Source of the DNA: Dipteris shenzhenensis
Lineage: Eukaryota > Polypodiophyta > Polypodiopsida > Gleicheniales
NCBI GenBank assembly: GCA_047967505.1
Contig: CM106541.1
Direction: 5' to 3' (one strand)
Length of the DNA: 64,000 bases
Shown: piece by piece, positions 1 to 10,140 of the stretch
Position numbering within the stretch: position 1 is the stretch's first letter
Layout of the letters: the number at the start of each line of letters is the position of its first letter
Notes under the pieces: generated by a model
Database searches by the model: none
Told to the model about the DNA's origin: nothing
Seen by the model: only the letters and a program-made list of their open reading frames with translations
Made by a program: the position numbers and the translations under genes

Positions 1-75
1 CTTCCACAAGTGTCCATTCATCAAACCATCCATAAGTCTAGATATAGAGAAAGGAATACGTCACACATCGTGACA
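1..75 (-). repeat. Partial 3' LTR of element B
   Basis: These 75 bases repeat 14786-14860 with two visible differences and end in the same TGACA terminus. On the minus strand this is the start (TGTCA) of the 3' LTR; the rest lies left of the window. Confidence 0.88.
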
Positions 76-88
76 TCCCCTCCCACTC
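76..88 (-). promoter_or_regulatory. Polypurine tract of element B
   Basis: On the minus strand GAGTGGGAGGGGA lies directly against the TGTCA start of the 3' LTR, where the plus-strand primer of an LTR retrotransposon is expected. Confidence 0.8.
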
Positions 89-388
89 AAAATAAGACCC
101 TAGTGGAGATAATGAACTGATGTAGAAAATATCACGGTAAATTCTGAAAATACTGATGTAAAATGTCAGGGTACTGCTGTAAGTCTTCATCAGATTGTCA
201 AGTAGCGTCGGAGTCGTCCAGATCTCGCCAAAGAACAAGGAATTCCGTGATAAGTCGATGTCGAGTCTCTCGCTGTCGATGGTCCAAAATACGCTCAAGA
301 ATAAGGAGAACATAATCGTCTTCGATTTTTGGGACATAATCACCTCTGCAGGAGGAACTGCTTCATCTCCTTAAATGTACGTCTTTAG
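89..388 (-). pseudogene. Broken chromodomain tail of element B integrase
   Basis: After the GPF-type integrase tail the minus strand reads a chromodomain-like stretch beginning near ERILDHRQRETRHRLITEF and continuing to DEDLQQYPDIL. It is shifted relative to the integrase frame, and the conserved tryptophan after DAT is a TGA stop. In chromoviruses this domain is thought to guide integration to modified histones. The match is from the family pattern (aromatic residues, W/E-D-L end), not from a search. It is certainly non-functional here. Confidence 0.7.
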
Positions 389-1547
389 CTAAGAAATATG
401 AAATGTCGGATAAATTTTACCCCATGATGGTGGTAATTCCAATTTGTAACTTAAAGGTGAATTTTTCTTGACGATCCGGAAAGGTCCATAGTATCTTGGT
501 CGCAACTTAGGAAACACAGACTTAACCGTCTTATAGCGATGTGGGGCTACAAATAATAGCACCATGTCACCAGTGTTAAATTCCAGGTGACGTCTATGTT
601 TGTTGGCAGACCGTTGATACCGCTCTTGCGCTTTCCGCATATGATCCCTGACTTGGAGTAGAATGTCTTGCATTTCTTGAACCAGTTGATCAACTAGGGC
701 CACTCGATGTTGAAGTACAAAATTCGATGGTACAATCGGAGTGTGCCCATAAGCTGCTTGAAATGGAGTCATGCTGATGACACTATGGAAAGAGTTATTA
801 TAAGCAAACTCAAGGAGTGGTAGATACTCTTTCCAATATGCTAGGCGTGACTGAATATAATGTCGAAGCATTTCTTACAGAACTTTGTTGACTCTTTCAG
901 TCTGGCCATCTGATTCTGGGTGATAGGCTGAACTGAACAATAGAGTTGTACCCAAAGATTCGAACAAGGAAATCCAAAAGTGACTGGTAAACTTAGGATC
1001 TCTGTCGGATATGATATTCCTGGGTAATCCATGGTGTCGAAAGAGGCAATGTTCGGAGCCTGTGCACTGCTTTGGCAAGCAACAAAGTGTGCCATTTTGA
1101 ACAATCGATCAACAATTACCATAATCCGAGTGTAACCTCTGGAGGATCGTGGTAGTGTTGTAATGAAATCCATGGAAATACTTTCCCACCTTTCAGTAAA
1201 GATAAGCAAGATGTAACCATTTTGATGTCGTCGCTTTTCATCTGAGGCCAGTAGTATGTTGCACTGAGTAACCTATAAGTCTTGTTGATGCCTAGATGGG
1301 CAGCATAAGGAACTACATGATGCTCTTTTAACAAAAGACGTCGAACATCCTTGTCATGTGGTACACAGACGCGATCTTGATAATACAGAAGGTCGTCCGT
1401 ATAAGAATAGGATGAGAAAATCTTCTGTTCGGAAGTCGAAGGTTGATCTTTTGAAAGAACTTGTACTGATGTGCCGAAGTCTTTATCATTGAAATACTTC
1501 CCTTTGAATGAATTCAGAACATCCACAGATAATGTAGAGATTACCAT
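389..1547 (-). pseudogene. Element B integrase, broken
   Basis: Minus-strand reading in at least three frames. 1547-1116 holds the remains of the HHCC zinc-binding N-terminus (HHVVPYAAHLG then a decayed C-x-x-C). 1209-841 and 1078-875 hold catalytic-core pieces around MDFITTLPRS, ISDRDPKF and DGQTERVN, which carry the D, D and E of the DDE triad. 871-389 gives the C-terminal part with [14 protein letters not shown] (GPF/Y motif) and a final YPTFHIS. The frame changes make it a pseudogene. Overlaps between the frames mark single-base indels near 870 and 1120. Confidence 0.85.
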
Positions 1548-1559
1548 AGCTGATGCTAG

Positions 1560-2610
1560 AGTTAACTTGCTAAGAGCATCTGCAACTACATTGCGTAGTC
1601 CTGGAATGTACTCAATGCTCTTGTAGCAATGTCGGAAGCGTCGGTCATGACCTCAAATGGAAGGTTTGGGTCAGCAATAGCCATAACTGGTGTGGTAGTG
1701 AGTGCTTGCTTGAGTTGTTGGAAACTATACTCTATTTCGAGAAGCCACTGAAAAACTGCTATGCTTTTCAATAATTCGGACATAGGAGCTGCGATTTCAA
1801 AAAACTGATAGACCTTTGTATGGTAGAAGTTTGCCAATCCGAGAAAAGAGCGGACATCATGAACATTCTTAGGAGTAGACCAGTTTCAGATTACCTCGAC
1901 CTTCTTCGGATCCACAGAGATGCCTTGAGCTGAAATAACATGTCCCAAATATTCGAGTTGGGTCTTGAAGAACTCACTCTTCTCAATGTTGATGTAGAGA
2001 GAATTTGCGCGGAGAACTTCAAAAACTTGGTGAAGATGTTGTTTGTGCTCATGTAGGGATCTGCTGAAAACGAGGATGTCATCGAGGTAAACGGTGACGA
2101 ACTTATCGAGAAAAGGCCTGAAGATATCATTCATTAGTGTCATGAATGTGGCCGGGACATTGTTTAACCCGAAAGGCATGACCAAACATTCATAGTGTCC
2201 ATACTTTATTCGAAAAGGTGTCTTGTACTCATCGCCTTCTCGTATGCGAATTTGATGATAACCTGAACGAAGATCAATCTTTGAGAATTGTGTTGCGTGT
2301 AGAAGTTAATCGAAGAGGTCATCGATGTGAGCAATGGATACTTGTTTTTTATAGTGAGCTTGTTGAGGGCACGGTAGTCGATGCAGAGGCGCATTGACTT
2401 ATTCTTTTTTTCCACAAGTAGTACAAGAGATCCGAAAGGGCTGCGACTAGGCCGAATGTGACCTTTCTCGTGTAGTTCGATCACCAGTCTTTGGATTTCT
2501 TCATTTCGAGTGTAAGAAACCCAATAAGGAGGTTTCGACGGTGGATTACTGCCAAGAATAAGTTCAATTGGGTGATCCACTGGTCGTCGAGGTGGTAATT
2601 GCTTTGGCAA
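1560..2610 (-). pseudogene. Element B reverse transcriptase and RNase H, broken
   Basis: 2610-2206 reads the RT fingers ([14 protein letters not shown], then [20 protein letters not shown]). 2185-1886 reads the palm with MPFGLNNVPATF and YLDDILVF, so the two catalytic aspartates are kept. 1837-1586 reads the connection and start of RNase H, ending with FEVMTDASD, the first RNase H aspartate region. The segments are in different frames with deletions between them; most of RNase H is lost before the integrase begins. Confidence 0.85.
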
Positions 2611-2613
2611 TTC

Positions 2614-3049
2614 CTATGGAAAAATATCCAGGTAGGGCTGGAAAAAAGATTGGTTGAGGTATTCAGAAGGATCCTTTGTTGGTGTCTCCTCTACTACCGT
2701 AACCAACAAAAGTGAAGTCTTTACTTGACGTTTACGAACCCACTTCTTTACTTGTAGAGCAGAGGCAACTGGGGTTGAAGGAGAGTCCCTAGAACCAGTT
2801 AGCTCAATAAGTTTTCCCTGGTGGACAAACTGGATAGTATGGCTGCGAAAATTGATTGATGGATCATAGTCGTAGAGCCACTGTTGTCCAAGTATGACAT
2901 TGTACCGAGAAAGAGACATGATGTCTGTCCGTATAATGTTGGATGCGAAAAGACAAGTTTTTGATCCTGGTGTTGCACAAGAAGGTAGTTCCATTTGCGA
3001 GTTCAATCTAATAGTCCATGAGACTAGGACTGGTGGTCAACCGAAGTTT
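2614..3049 (-). pseudogene. Element B protease, C-terminal half
   Basis: The minus strand encodes the end of a retroviral-type aspartic protease (MSLSRYNVILGQQWLYDYDP, the usual G-x-x-W/L region after the second half-barrel) and the linker to RT (EYLNQSFFQPYLDIFP). The first half of the protease, including the active-site triplet, lies on the other side of element A (ending at 11138). Frame changes between 3006 and 3049 show decay. Confidence 0.8.
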
Positions 3050-3054
3050 GTTGA
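3050..3054. repeat. Left target-site duplication of element A (GTTGA)
   Basis: GTTGA just before the left LTR equals GTTGA at 11138-11142 just after the right LTR. Removing element A and one copy rejoins element B's protease region. Confidence 0.95.
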
Positions 3055-4052
3055 TGTCACCACAATGTAAATATCCTAAGTCAAAGTACAGTTGACCATT
3101 TATTTGATCTTAATTAAAGAATGTTATATGTGTTAATTACGGTCAAAGAGTTATTTTAATGGTCAAAGGATTGACTACGGTCAAAGATACTTGACTCCAG
3201 TCAAGTAAACCTGACTACGGTCAGAGAATGTTGACTTTGGTCAACAAGACTTGGCATGCGCCAAGAGGGTTAACCCCGGTTAACCAAGATGTGCCAACTC
3301 CGGTTGGAGAGACTTGGCTATAATTAAAGCGCCTCGACCTTTGGTCGAAGCTCTTTAATTATAATCAAGAGTGTTGACCTCGGTCAACCAGAGAAAATAT
3401 ATATATATATTTATTTATATATATATTTGTTTAGATGTGCACATGTGTTCAGTGGGGACACCCACCGTGACTAGGATTAGTCCACAGTGTGTTATTTGCA
3501 TGCAAAGCGCTAACAATTAATGGGTACCATGGTGGTGCGCTTTAATTAATTGTTGCAGGTACTAGGAAGGATTATTTTCCTAAGCGAGATGGGAGCCTGA
3601 CAAGCACCTAGGAAGCGGTTCGTGTGACCGAGAGCCTGGAAGACTCCAGAATGGCCCTATGTGGCTTGTAATAAGAGTTAGTCTAGATTTTAGACAAGTG
3701 GCATGTTGCCAATTTGAATGGGGCTAGAAGCTCTTGTAAAAAAAGAGAGTTCTTTTGACGTTTTATGAGAGAGAGTTACGAGACAGCTTGAAGCTGAACT
3801 TTTGTAACAGTTTTTCAAAAAGTAATAAAGACCTTCGGGGGGGTCCAGCCCGACAGTTTGTCCTGGGCCCTAGTGTATGTCCAGAGAGAGAGAGTGAGGG
3901 AGAGCTTTTGGAGAGTAAATTTCCGTCGTGGAAATAAAGACAAAGCTGTTTCGTCAGTTTGCGTTGTATAAGCCATAGCAGTTTATCTACTCCCGGTGTT
4001 GTATCGTAAAGAGGGAGAGCTGTGGACAGTTTTTAATTTACTCCAGGTTGTA
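3055..4052 (+). repeat. 5' LTR of element A
   Basis: 998 bp from TGTCACC to GGTTGTA, repeated at 10141-11137. The first 330 bp are a chain of short palindromes rich in TTGAC/GTCAA. They are followed by an AT stretch (3395-3433) that could hold the TATA element. Two AATAAAG motifs, near 3825 and 3934, are possible poly(A) signals before the LTR end. Confidence 0.95.
3171..3388. promoter_or_regulatory. Array of mini-palindromes in the A LTR (U3)
   Basis: At least nine short inverted repeats follow one another. TTGAC-TACG-GTCAA starts at 3171, TTGAC-TCCA-GTCAA at 3191, CTGAC-TACG-GTCAG at 3211 and TTGAC-TTTG-GTCAA at 3231. CTTGGC-ATGC-GCCAAG starts at 3250, GTTAAC-CCCG-GTTAAC at 3269, CCAAC-TCCG-GTTGG at 3294, CGACC-TTT-GGTCG at 3335 and GTTGAC-CTCG-GTCAAC at 3373. 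The first four starts are exactly 20 bp apart. The 3335 unit is nested in longer arms TATAATTAAAG/CTTTAATTATA (3319-3329, 3353-3363). TTGAC is also the core of the W-box bound by WRKY factors. The role is unknown. Confidence 0.8.
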
Positions 4053-4053
4053 T

Positions 4054-4065
4054 TGGTATCAGAGC
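4054..4065 (+). promoter_or_regulatory. Primer-binding site of element A
   Basis: TGGTATCAGAGC, complementary to the 3' end of plant initiator Met-tRNA, lies one base after the 5' LTR. Confidence 0.92.
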
Positions 4066-4649
4066 TTCGGTTCTCTGTATTCCCAGGCAGAGACGATCTA
4101 AGCAAGAGAGATTTTTTTTGTAGAAGAGTAACGCATTATATACGATCGTCAATCTCTAGATGGGAAAAAGATGGACTGCTCATATTGAAGCGTAGAGTGA
4201 GTCTGTCTTTCATTCCAGGACTTGTAAGATTGGTTGGGTATAAGAAGGCTTCCTCGAGCAACGGGCGTGATGACGGAGAGTTGGTGATAGAGAGGATAAT
4301 CCGACTGAATTATGAGTCAAACGGGGGGATTCCCAAGCAGCGTAAGAGCAAACGAGGCACTTTTTTTTTGATTGCGTTGCCAGTCCCGTCATCCATTTGC
4401 GCAACGACAGAAAGCATTTGGCGACACCTTCACGGGGATACATGGCGCAGACCTGTTGTTTGGCGGGGATACCGATGGGTAGACCTGAAAGGCGCCTGAC
4501 AAATGAGTTGAGGCGCCAAACGACGAGAGGTGTCGGGGTAATGAAGCTCTGATTGCGTGAATGCAGACAGGCGCAACGTGCAACACCGTGACAAATTTTA
4601 TCGCCCGTCTTCAGCCCAACCTTAGGCTGATGTGGCAGGCCTAACCGAC

Positions 4650-4820
4650 AGGTGACGTGGCAGCCAGGTGGCGTCCGCACGTGCAGGTGCTGACGTGGCG
4701 GATGGAGCGATGGGTTGATGACGTGGCACTGACACGTGGCAGACAGCTCAGCAGCTGACGTGGCAGTACACGTGGTGCAGGACACGTGGCAGAGGTCTTG
4801 CAAGATGCTGACGTGGCAGC
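4650..4820 (+). promoter_or_regulatory. ACGTGGC motif array in the A leader
   Basis: Eight ACGTGG cores in about 165 bp: five as GACGTGGC (near 4654, 4692, 4719, 4757, 4810) and three as CACGTGG (near 4733, 4769, 4783). ACGT cores of this kind are bound by plant bZIP/bHLH factors. A decayed version lies in element C's leader near 16650-16810 on the other strand. Regulatory use is inferred from motif density only. Confidence 0.6.
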
Positions 4821-4834
4821 CAGCCTGGCAGACC

Positions 4835-5060
4835 AGTGGTTAAGTTAACCCTGGTACAGTTAAACCCTGGTTGGTTGACCTGTGGTTAGTGAAACCCTGG
4901 TTAAGTCAACTGCAGTCAGTTAACTCTGGTTAGTTGAACCAGTGTCCAGTCAGTTCAACTCTGGTCCAGTTAATCTGGCCTAACCAGATCAGTTTGGTTG
5001 GTGTAACCAGAACCAGTTAGTCTGGTTAGACTAACTAGCAGTCACTTCATCTGGTTACTG
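4835..5060 (+). promoter_or_regulatory. CTGGTT/AACCAG motif array in the A leader
   Basis: About nine CTGGTT or AACCAG hexamers plus many GTTAAC-like variants occur in 225 bp. The same array recurs in C (16425-16645) and in D (20160-20390). The function is unknown; the motifs resemble MYB/GT-type sites. Confidence 0.5.
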
Positions 5061-5463
5061 TTTTCACAAAAAAAAAAAAAAAAAAAAAAAGAGACAGTTG
5101 CAGAGACAGTTTTGGCTATCAATTTTCTCCTGCCTGTCAGGTTTTTACTGTCAGAAAAGTAGCAGAAAACCAGAGAAAAGCAGAGAAAACAGAGATTTGC
5201 AGAAAAAGGAGAATGCATGCCTTTGAGCAGTAAAAAGAGGGAAAAACAGATGCCTTTTGAAGCCATCTGCAGCAGCCAGAACAGGGCAACATAGTTGATG
5301 ATGCTTTGGCAACTGTGTGGGTACATGCCTTGAACTGACAGCCAGTACTGGCATAGATTGTGAATGCAAAACACCTCTTGTTGAGGTACCTTTTCTGTTG
5401 GAAAAGCAAAGGTAGTGTGCATCAGTTACCCGCACTGTGTGAGAAATCTGCAGATCTCAGAAT

Positions 5464-8400
5464 ATGGATCAATCACCTATCCAGTGGGATTCTCAAGATA
5501 GGGATGAGCATCCAAGACAGAGGAATGTGCTGCAAACTCAACAAGAATTTGAACAAATGGTACGCACTCGTATACAAGAGCTGGAAAATCTTAAAAGGGA
5601 TCCCAGGGCTCAGCATTTGTTTCCAGCAGAGGCTATGCCTGATCCAGTATATGACGTGCCAATGCCAGAGGCACACTCCCGTGTACAGTCTGAGAGAGAG
5701 AGATCTCATAGATCTCATAGGAGACGGTCCCATAGTAAAAAGAGATCCAGGCATCGTCACCGATCTCCTAGTCCATCACCGTCTACCTCGAGTTCGACTT
5801 CTGTGTCTTCTTCTTCCTTATCAGATAAACCATCCAGGAAAAGAAGGAAACGCGAGAAGTCTGGGAAGAGAAAGTCTTCCAAAGCGACCAAGGAATTTAA
5901 AGAGGGAGGAAAATCTGTCAAGTTTATGACCTACAATGGACAGTATGGTCATACAGACAAAGCATTGCAGTTTATCAGACAGTTTGATGCTGCATTTGGT
6001 ACAGAGAAATTTTCAGAATCCTCCAAATTAAGAATGGTCAGCTTACACTTAACAGCAACGGCTAGTGCATGGTGGAGTGCACTGACTACAGATGGGTCAG
6101 CCCCAAGAAAGTGGAAGGGCTTCAAGAAAGCCTTCTACCAGCAGTTCATGCCTAAACAGTTCAGAGACCATGTTCTTCAAGACTGGGACAGCTTGCACAT
6201 GGATGCAGGAGAAACAGTGGATGGGTACAACCAAAAGTTTTGGGATGCTTATTTGCAGGTTGCACCGTTCAAAAAGATCTCCAAAGGTACCCAGATGAGG
6301 AAGTACAGAGCAGGTCTCACTCCAAGAATTCAGGCAGTAGTGAATGCTTTGGGGGCAAAGAATATTCAAGATCTTATGCATTCAGCCTCAGTAGCGAGTC
6401 TTGTACCGCTACAAGATCCATCTACAGTGCCATCCTTGCATGCAGGACGTGCTGATAAAAAGAAATCTGATTTTCAAAAATCAGAAAAGAAAGAGTCCCC
6501 TAAGGCTGAAAAGAAAGGGTTTCAGTCTCAGAAGCCGAGGGGTACTCAGTTCTCAAAGACCTATAAAGGCAAATCTACTTTTACCCCTGAACAGATAGCG
6601 GAATTCCGTAGAGATGGGAAATGCTTCAGGTGCGGTAAAGAGGGGCATGTGGCTGCCCAGTGCCCAGAAAAGCCTTCATCATCGAAGGGAAAAGAGGCAG
6701 AGAAGCCACGAGGACCGCAAAAGCCAATGGCGGGGGGTATTCCTGATATACTGGGTCATGCTTTGAACCCAGAAGAACGAGAATTGCTGCTATCATGGGG
6801 CAAAGTTAGAGACCAGCAAGCGCTGATTTTATTTGATCCAGGGGCTACTGATAATTTCATATCAGAGGATCTAGCCCTGAGGCTGGGAATAAAGACGGAA
6901 GAGCTAGGCAGGGCTTTGGATGCCGATCAAATGTTTTGTGGGAATCCTGTGCCAGTTACTCCCTTGATAGGGAAGCTCCGTCTTCATATTCAGAGTTATG
7001 TGGATCAGGAAGACTTCTTCATTTCTCCACTGAAACATTATGATGTAGTTTTGGGGATGCCTTGGTTTCACCGCAAGGCAGTGAAGTTGACTCTTCCTGA
7101 AAGAGTGCTGGAATTTGTACATAGGGGGAAAAATCAGCGTGTAATTGCCAGGAATAAAGGGGACACTATCCCCATTGTATCTGATGTTTCATGCAGTAAA
7201 GCAATAAAGTCTGCAATTTCTGCGTACATGGTTTTTGTAAAAGAAAAAGAGACTGATATGCATGCTGAAATGGATGATGCAGACAAAGATAGGTTTCAGT
7301 TTTTGGTAAACTTTAAAGATTGCTTTTCTGATGTTTTACCAGGGGAGTTACCCCCAGAGAGACCAGAAGATCATCAGATAGAGTTAATGCCTGGTAGTGA
7401 GCCACCAAACAGACCCCCTTATAGAGTCAGTGCGACTCAGAGAGAGGAGATTATGGCTCAAGTACAGGACTTGCTGTCCAAAGGCTTGATTCAGCCCAGC
7501 TCGTCTCCTTTTTGTTCCCCTGTACTGTTAGTACAGAAGAAAGATGGTTCATTCCGTATGTGCGTTGATTATCGCGCACTGAACAAAATGACCATCAAGA
7601 ATAGATTCCCTATTCCGCGTATTGATGATGTCTTGGATCAGTTAAATGGAGCTTCAGTTTTCAGCAGGATAGACTTAAAGAGTGGCTACCACCAAGTGAG
7701 GATACAGCCTCAGGATGTGCATAAGACAGCATTCCGCACAACATTCGGGTTGTATGAATACTTAGTGATGCCTTTTGGATTGACAAATGCTCCAGCCACG
7801 TTCAATAGAATGATGGATCGCATCTTCCGGAAGTACAGGCATTTTACGGGTACTTTCTTTGATGATATCTTAGTTTTTTCTAAGACAGAGGAAGAGCACA
7901 GAGAACATCTTGCTATAGTGTTTCAAGAGCTGAGAAATCATCAGCTCTATGCAAACAGCAAGAAAAGTGAATTCTTCCTGGAAGAAATCCATTATCTGGG
8001 GCATATAATATCCAAGAATGGGATACAAATGGATCCAGCAAAGATCCGTGCCATTCAGGAATGGCCAGAGCTGAAAACTGTGCATGAAGTTCGAAGCTTT
8101 TTAGGCTTGTGTTCTTACTACAGAAGGTTTATCAGACATTTTGCTGATATCGCAGCTCCATTACATGACCTCACTAAGAAAAATGCAGCCTTCACCTGGG
8201 GATTATCACAGAAGAAAGCATTCAATACACTCAAAGAAAAGTTGACTACAGAGCCTATTCTGGTAGTTCCAGATTTGTATCAGTCTTTTGATGTGGATTG
8301 TGATGCTTGTGGAGAATGTGTTGGGGCTGCATTGCATCAGAATGGTCATGTAGTAGCCTATGAAAGCAGACGACTTCGGGATGCGGAAAGATATTTAGGA

Positions 8401-10128
8401 ATCTATGAGAAAGAGTTATTGGCTGTAATTCATGCCATCCATACTTGGAAACACTATCTTTTGGGTGCAGATTTTACTGTCAAAACAGATCACCAAAGTC
8501 TGAAATACTTTTTGACTCAGACCAAGCTTTCAGAGAAGCATATGAAATGGGCAAACATGCTGTCAATGTATCATTTTCAGATTGTCCATACTCCAGGGAT
8601 TCGGAACAGAGTGGCAGATGCCTTGTCCCGAAGACCCCAGGTCAATAATGTAACTATTGCTTATCATCAGGACCTGGAAAGCATGAGGGAACAATATGTT
8701 CATGATTCTGATTTTGGTGAAATTTTACAGCAGATGCAAGAAGGGCAATCCACCAGTCACTATTCCCTGAAAGATGGGTATTTAATGAAAGATGATTGCC
8801 TATGCATCACCCAGGAGATGAGGCAAAAGATTTTGGAGGAATGCCATGCACCTCCCTATGCTGGACACAGAGGAATTACAGCAACAACTCTAGCTCTAGA
8901 GAGGTATTTCTTTTGGCCAGGAATGCGGAAAGATATACATCAGTTTGTTACTGAATGCCTTACGTGTCAGAAAATGAAGTATGATAGACAGAAGGCACCT
9001 GGCCTACTTATGCCTCTTCCCGTGCCTCAGGCACCATGGGAAAATATTACAATGGACTTTATTTTTGATTTGCCGAGATCAAAGTCAGGGAATGATGGGA
9101 TTTGGACTATCATTGATAGATTCAGCAAGCAAGCTCATTTCCTTCCGGTTCGCAAAACCATAAAGGCAGATCATATGGCTAAGTTGTTTATGGCACAGAT
9201 CTTTAAACATCATGGTATGCCTAAGTCCATTGTTAGTGATCGAGATCCCAGAATGACCAGTCTATTCTGGAGAGCTTTATTTGATAACATGGGGACGAAT
9301 CTGAATTTTTCTTCTTCTTTCCATCCCCAGACAGATGGTCAAAGTGAAGTAGCAAATTCTACCATTTTGGATATGCTGAAATGCTACGTGGGTGACCAGA
9401 GTTCAGACTGGGAAAAGTACCTACCGTTAGTAGAGTTTGCTTACAATAATACAGTACATAGCTCTACAGGAAAAGCCCCTTTTGAAGTCATATATGGGAA
9501 GGTGATTTTGCCACCTATATTGAGGACTAAAGATGAAATATTTGCAGCTGATCAGTTTGTAAGAGACCTCCAGACAGCTTACAGCCAAGTCCGGACAGCA
9601 ATTGAAAGGTCTCAAGAGAAACATAAAAGGGCTGCAGATAAACATAGGAGACAGTTGGATCTCAAGGAAGGGGACTGGGTACTTTTAAAGTTTGAAAAAG
9701 CTAGGCTCCGCAAGTTTAAAGGCAAACAGAAAGTGTATGCAAAGTTATCTCCCAGATACTATGGCCCTTTCAGGGTTACAGAAAGAATAAATGAGGTTGC
9801 ATACAGATTAGCATTGCCAGAGCATTGGAGGATTCACAATGCATTCCATGTGAGTCTTCTAAAGAAATTTCAAGGACCAGAGCCTACAGAACCAGTATCA
9901 GAGGATCCACCAGAAGTGGATGAGCTGGAGGAAGTCCTTCAGCCAGAGCAAATTGTGTACCATACTGTACGTAAAGGCCCTCAGGGTAAGGAATTTTACA
10001 GGTATCTTGTAAAATTCAAGAATTATACGGCATTAGATGCCAAGTGGATGGACGAAGACATGTTATCCGATCATCCACAGCTTTTGGATGTTTACAAGGA
10101 AGCTTTTCAGTTGAGGTCAACTGAATAG
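5464..10128 (+). CDS. Gag-Pol polyprotein of element A, intact
   Basis: 1554 residues in one frame from an ATG, with no frameshift or stop between gag and pol. Order: N-terminal region (1-75), Arg/Ser/Lys-rich domain (about 76-145), Gag core (about 150-320, with SAWWSAL), and zinc knuckle C-x2-C-x4-H-x4-C at 387-400. The aspartic protease has D458-P-G (DPG, not the usual DSG). RT follows ([14 protein letters not shown], then FFDDILVF with D800/D801). RNase H comes next (around [11 protein letters not shown], then ESRRL and TDHQSL). Integrase has H1128, H1135, C1165, C1168 and the triad D1198, D1259, E1295 (35 residues between the last two). A GPF motif (RYYGPFRV) and a C-terminal chromodomain (about 1495-1545, with YLVKFKNY and KWMDED) end it. 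It makes virus-like particles, copies the element RNA and integrates the cDNA in the nucleus. The serine/arginine-rich Gag part is unusual and is shared with element C. Confidence 0.96.
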   Translation: MDQSPIQWDSQDRDEHPRQRNVLQTQQEFEQMVRTRIQELENLKRDPRAQHLFPAEAMPDPVYDVPMPEAHSRVQSERERSHRSHRRRSHSKKRSRHRHRSPSPSPSTSSSTSVSSSSLSDKPSRKRRKREKSGKRKSSKATKEFKEGGKSVKFMTYNGQYGHTDKALQFIRQFDAAFGTEKFSESSKLRMVSLHLTATASAWWSALTTDGSAPRKWKGFKKAFYQQFMPKQFRDHVLQDWDSLHMDAGETVDGYNQKFWDAYLQVAPFKKISKGTQMRKYRAGLTPRIQAVVNALGAKNIQDLMHSASVASLVPLQDPSTVPSLHAGRADKKKSDFQKSEKKESPKAEKKGFQSQKPRGTQFSKTYKGKSTFTPEQIAEFRRDGKCFRCGKEGHVAAQCPEKPSSSKGKEAEKPRGPQKPMAGGIPDILGHALNPEERELLLSWGKVRDQQALILFDPGATDNFISEDLALRLGIKTEELGRALDADQMFCGNPVPVTPLIGKLRLHIQSYVDQEDFFISPLKHYDVVLGMPWFHRKAVKLTLPERVLEFVHRGKNQRVIARNKGDTIPIVSDVSCSKAIKSAISAYMVFVKEKETDMHAEMDDADKDRFQFLVNFKDCFSDVLPGELPPERPEDHQIELMPGSEPPNRPPYRVSATQREEIMAQVQDLLSKGLIQPSSSPFCSPVLLVQKKDGSFRMCVDYRALNKMTIKNRFPIPRIDDVLDQLNGASVFSRIDLKSGYHQVRIQPQDVHKTAFRTTFGLYEYLVMPFGLTNAPATFNRMMDRIFRKYRHFTGTFFDDILVFSKTEEEHREHLAIVFQELRNHQLYANSKKSEFFLEEIHYLGHIISKNGIQMDPAKIRAIQEWPELKTVHEVRSFLGLCSYYRRFIRHFADIAAPLHDLTKKNAAFTWGLSQKKAFNTLKEKLTTEPILVVPDLYQSFDVDCDACGECVGAALHQNGHVVAYESRRLRDAERYLGIYEKELLAVIHAIHTWKHYLLGADFTVKTDHQSLKYFLTQTKLSEKHMKWANMLSMYHFQIVHTPGIRNRVADALSRRPQVNNVTIAYHQDLESMREQYVHDSDFGEILQQMQEGQSTSHYSLKDGYLMKDDCLCITQEMRQKILEECHAPPYAGHRGITATTLALERYFFWPGMRKDIHQFVTECLTCQKMKYDRQKAPGLLMPLPVPQAPWENITMDFIFDLPRSKSGNDGIWTIIDRFSKQAHFLPVRKTIKADHMAKLFMAQIFKHHGMPKSIVSDRDPRMTSLFWRALFDNMGTNLNFSSSFHPQTDGQSEVANSTILDMLKCYVGDQSSDWEKYLPLVEFAYNNTVHSSTGKAPFEVIYGKVILPPILRTKDEIFAADQFVRDLQTAYSQVRTAIERSQEKHKRAADKHRRQLDLKEGDWVLLKFEKARLRKFKGKQKVYAKLSPRYYGPFRVTERINEVAYRLALPEHWRIHNAFHVSLLKKFQGPEPTEPVSEDPPEVDELEEVLQPEQIVYHTVRKGPQGKEFYRYLVKFKNYTALDAKWMDEDMLSDHPQLLDVYKEAFQLRSTE

Positions 10129-10140
10129 AAGCCGAGGGGA
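10127..10140 (+). promoter_or_regulatory. Polypurine tract of element A
   Basis: AGAAGCCGAGGGGA ends exactly at the TGTCACC start of the 3' LTR and overlaps the gag-pol stop codon. Confidence 0.9.

Larger units (their letters stand above)
4066..5463 (+). other. Long 5' leader of element A
   Basis: About 1.4 kb between the primer-binding site and the Gag start with no convincing coding sequence. It holds two cis-motif arrays (annotated separately) and a run of 23 A at 5068-5090. The last 370 bp before the Gag start are shared with element C's leader (16011 rightwards) and with fragment D (19744 rightwards), so the leader is a conserved part of the family. Confidence 0.75.

Noticed and set aside
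3171-3388. CRISPR-like array (regular short palindromes at 20 bp)
   Set aside because: Units are far too short, lie in an LTR of a plant retrotransposon, and have no spacers or cas genes; the array is reported as a different kind of structure.
4210-4803. 197-codon minus-strand frame inside the A leader
   Set aside because: It arises from the ACGTGGC repeats, has no recognisable domain, and is antisense to the element.
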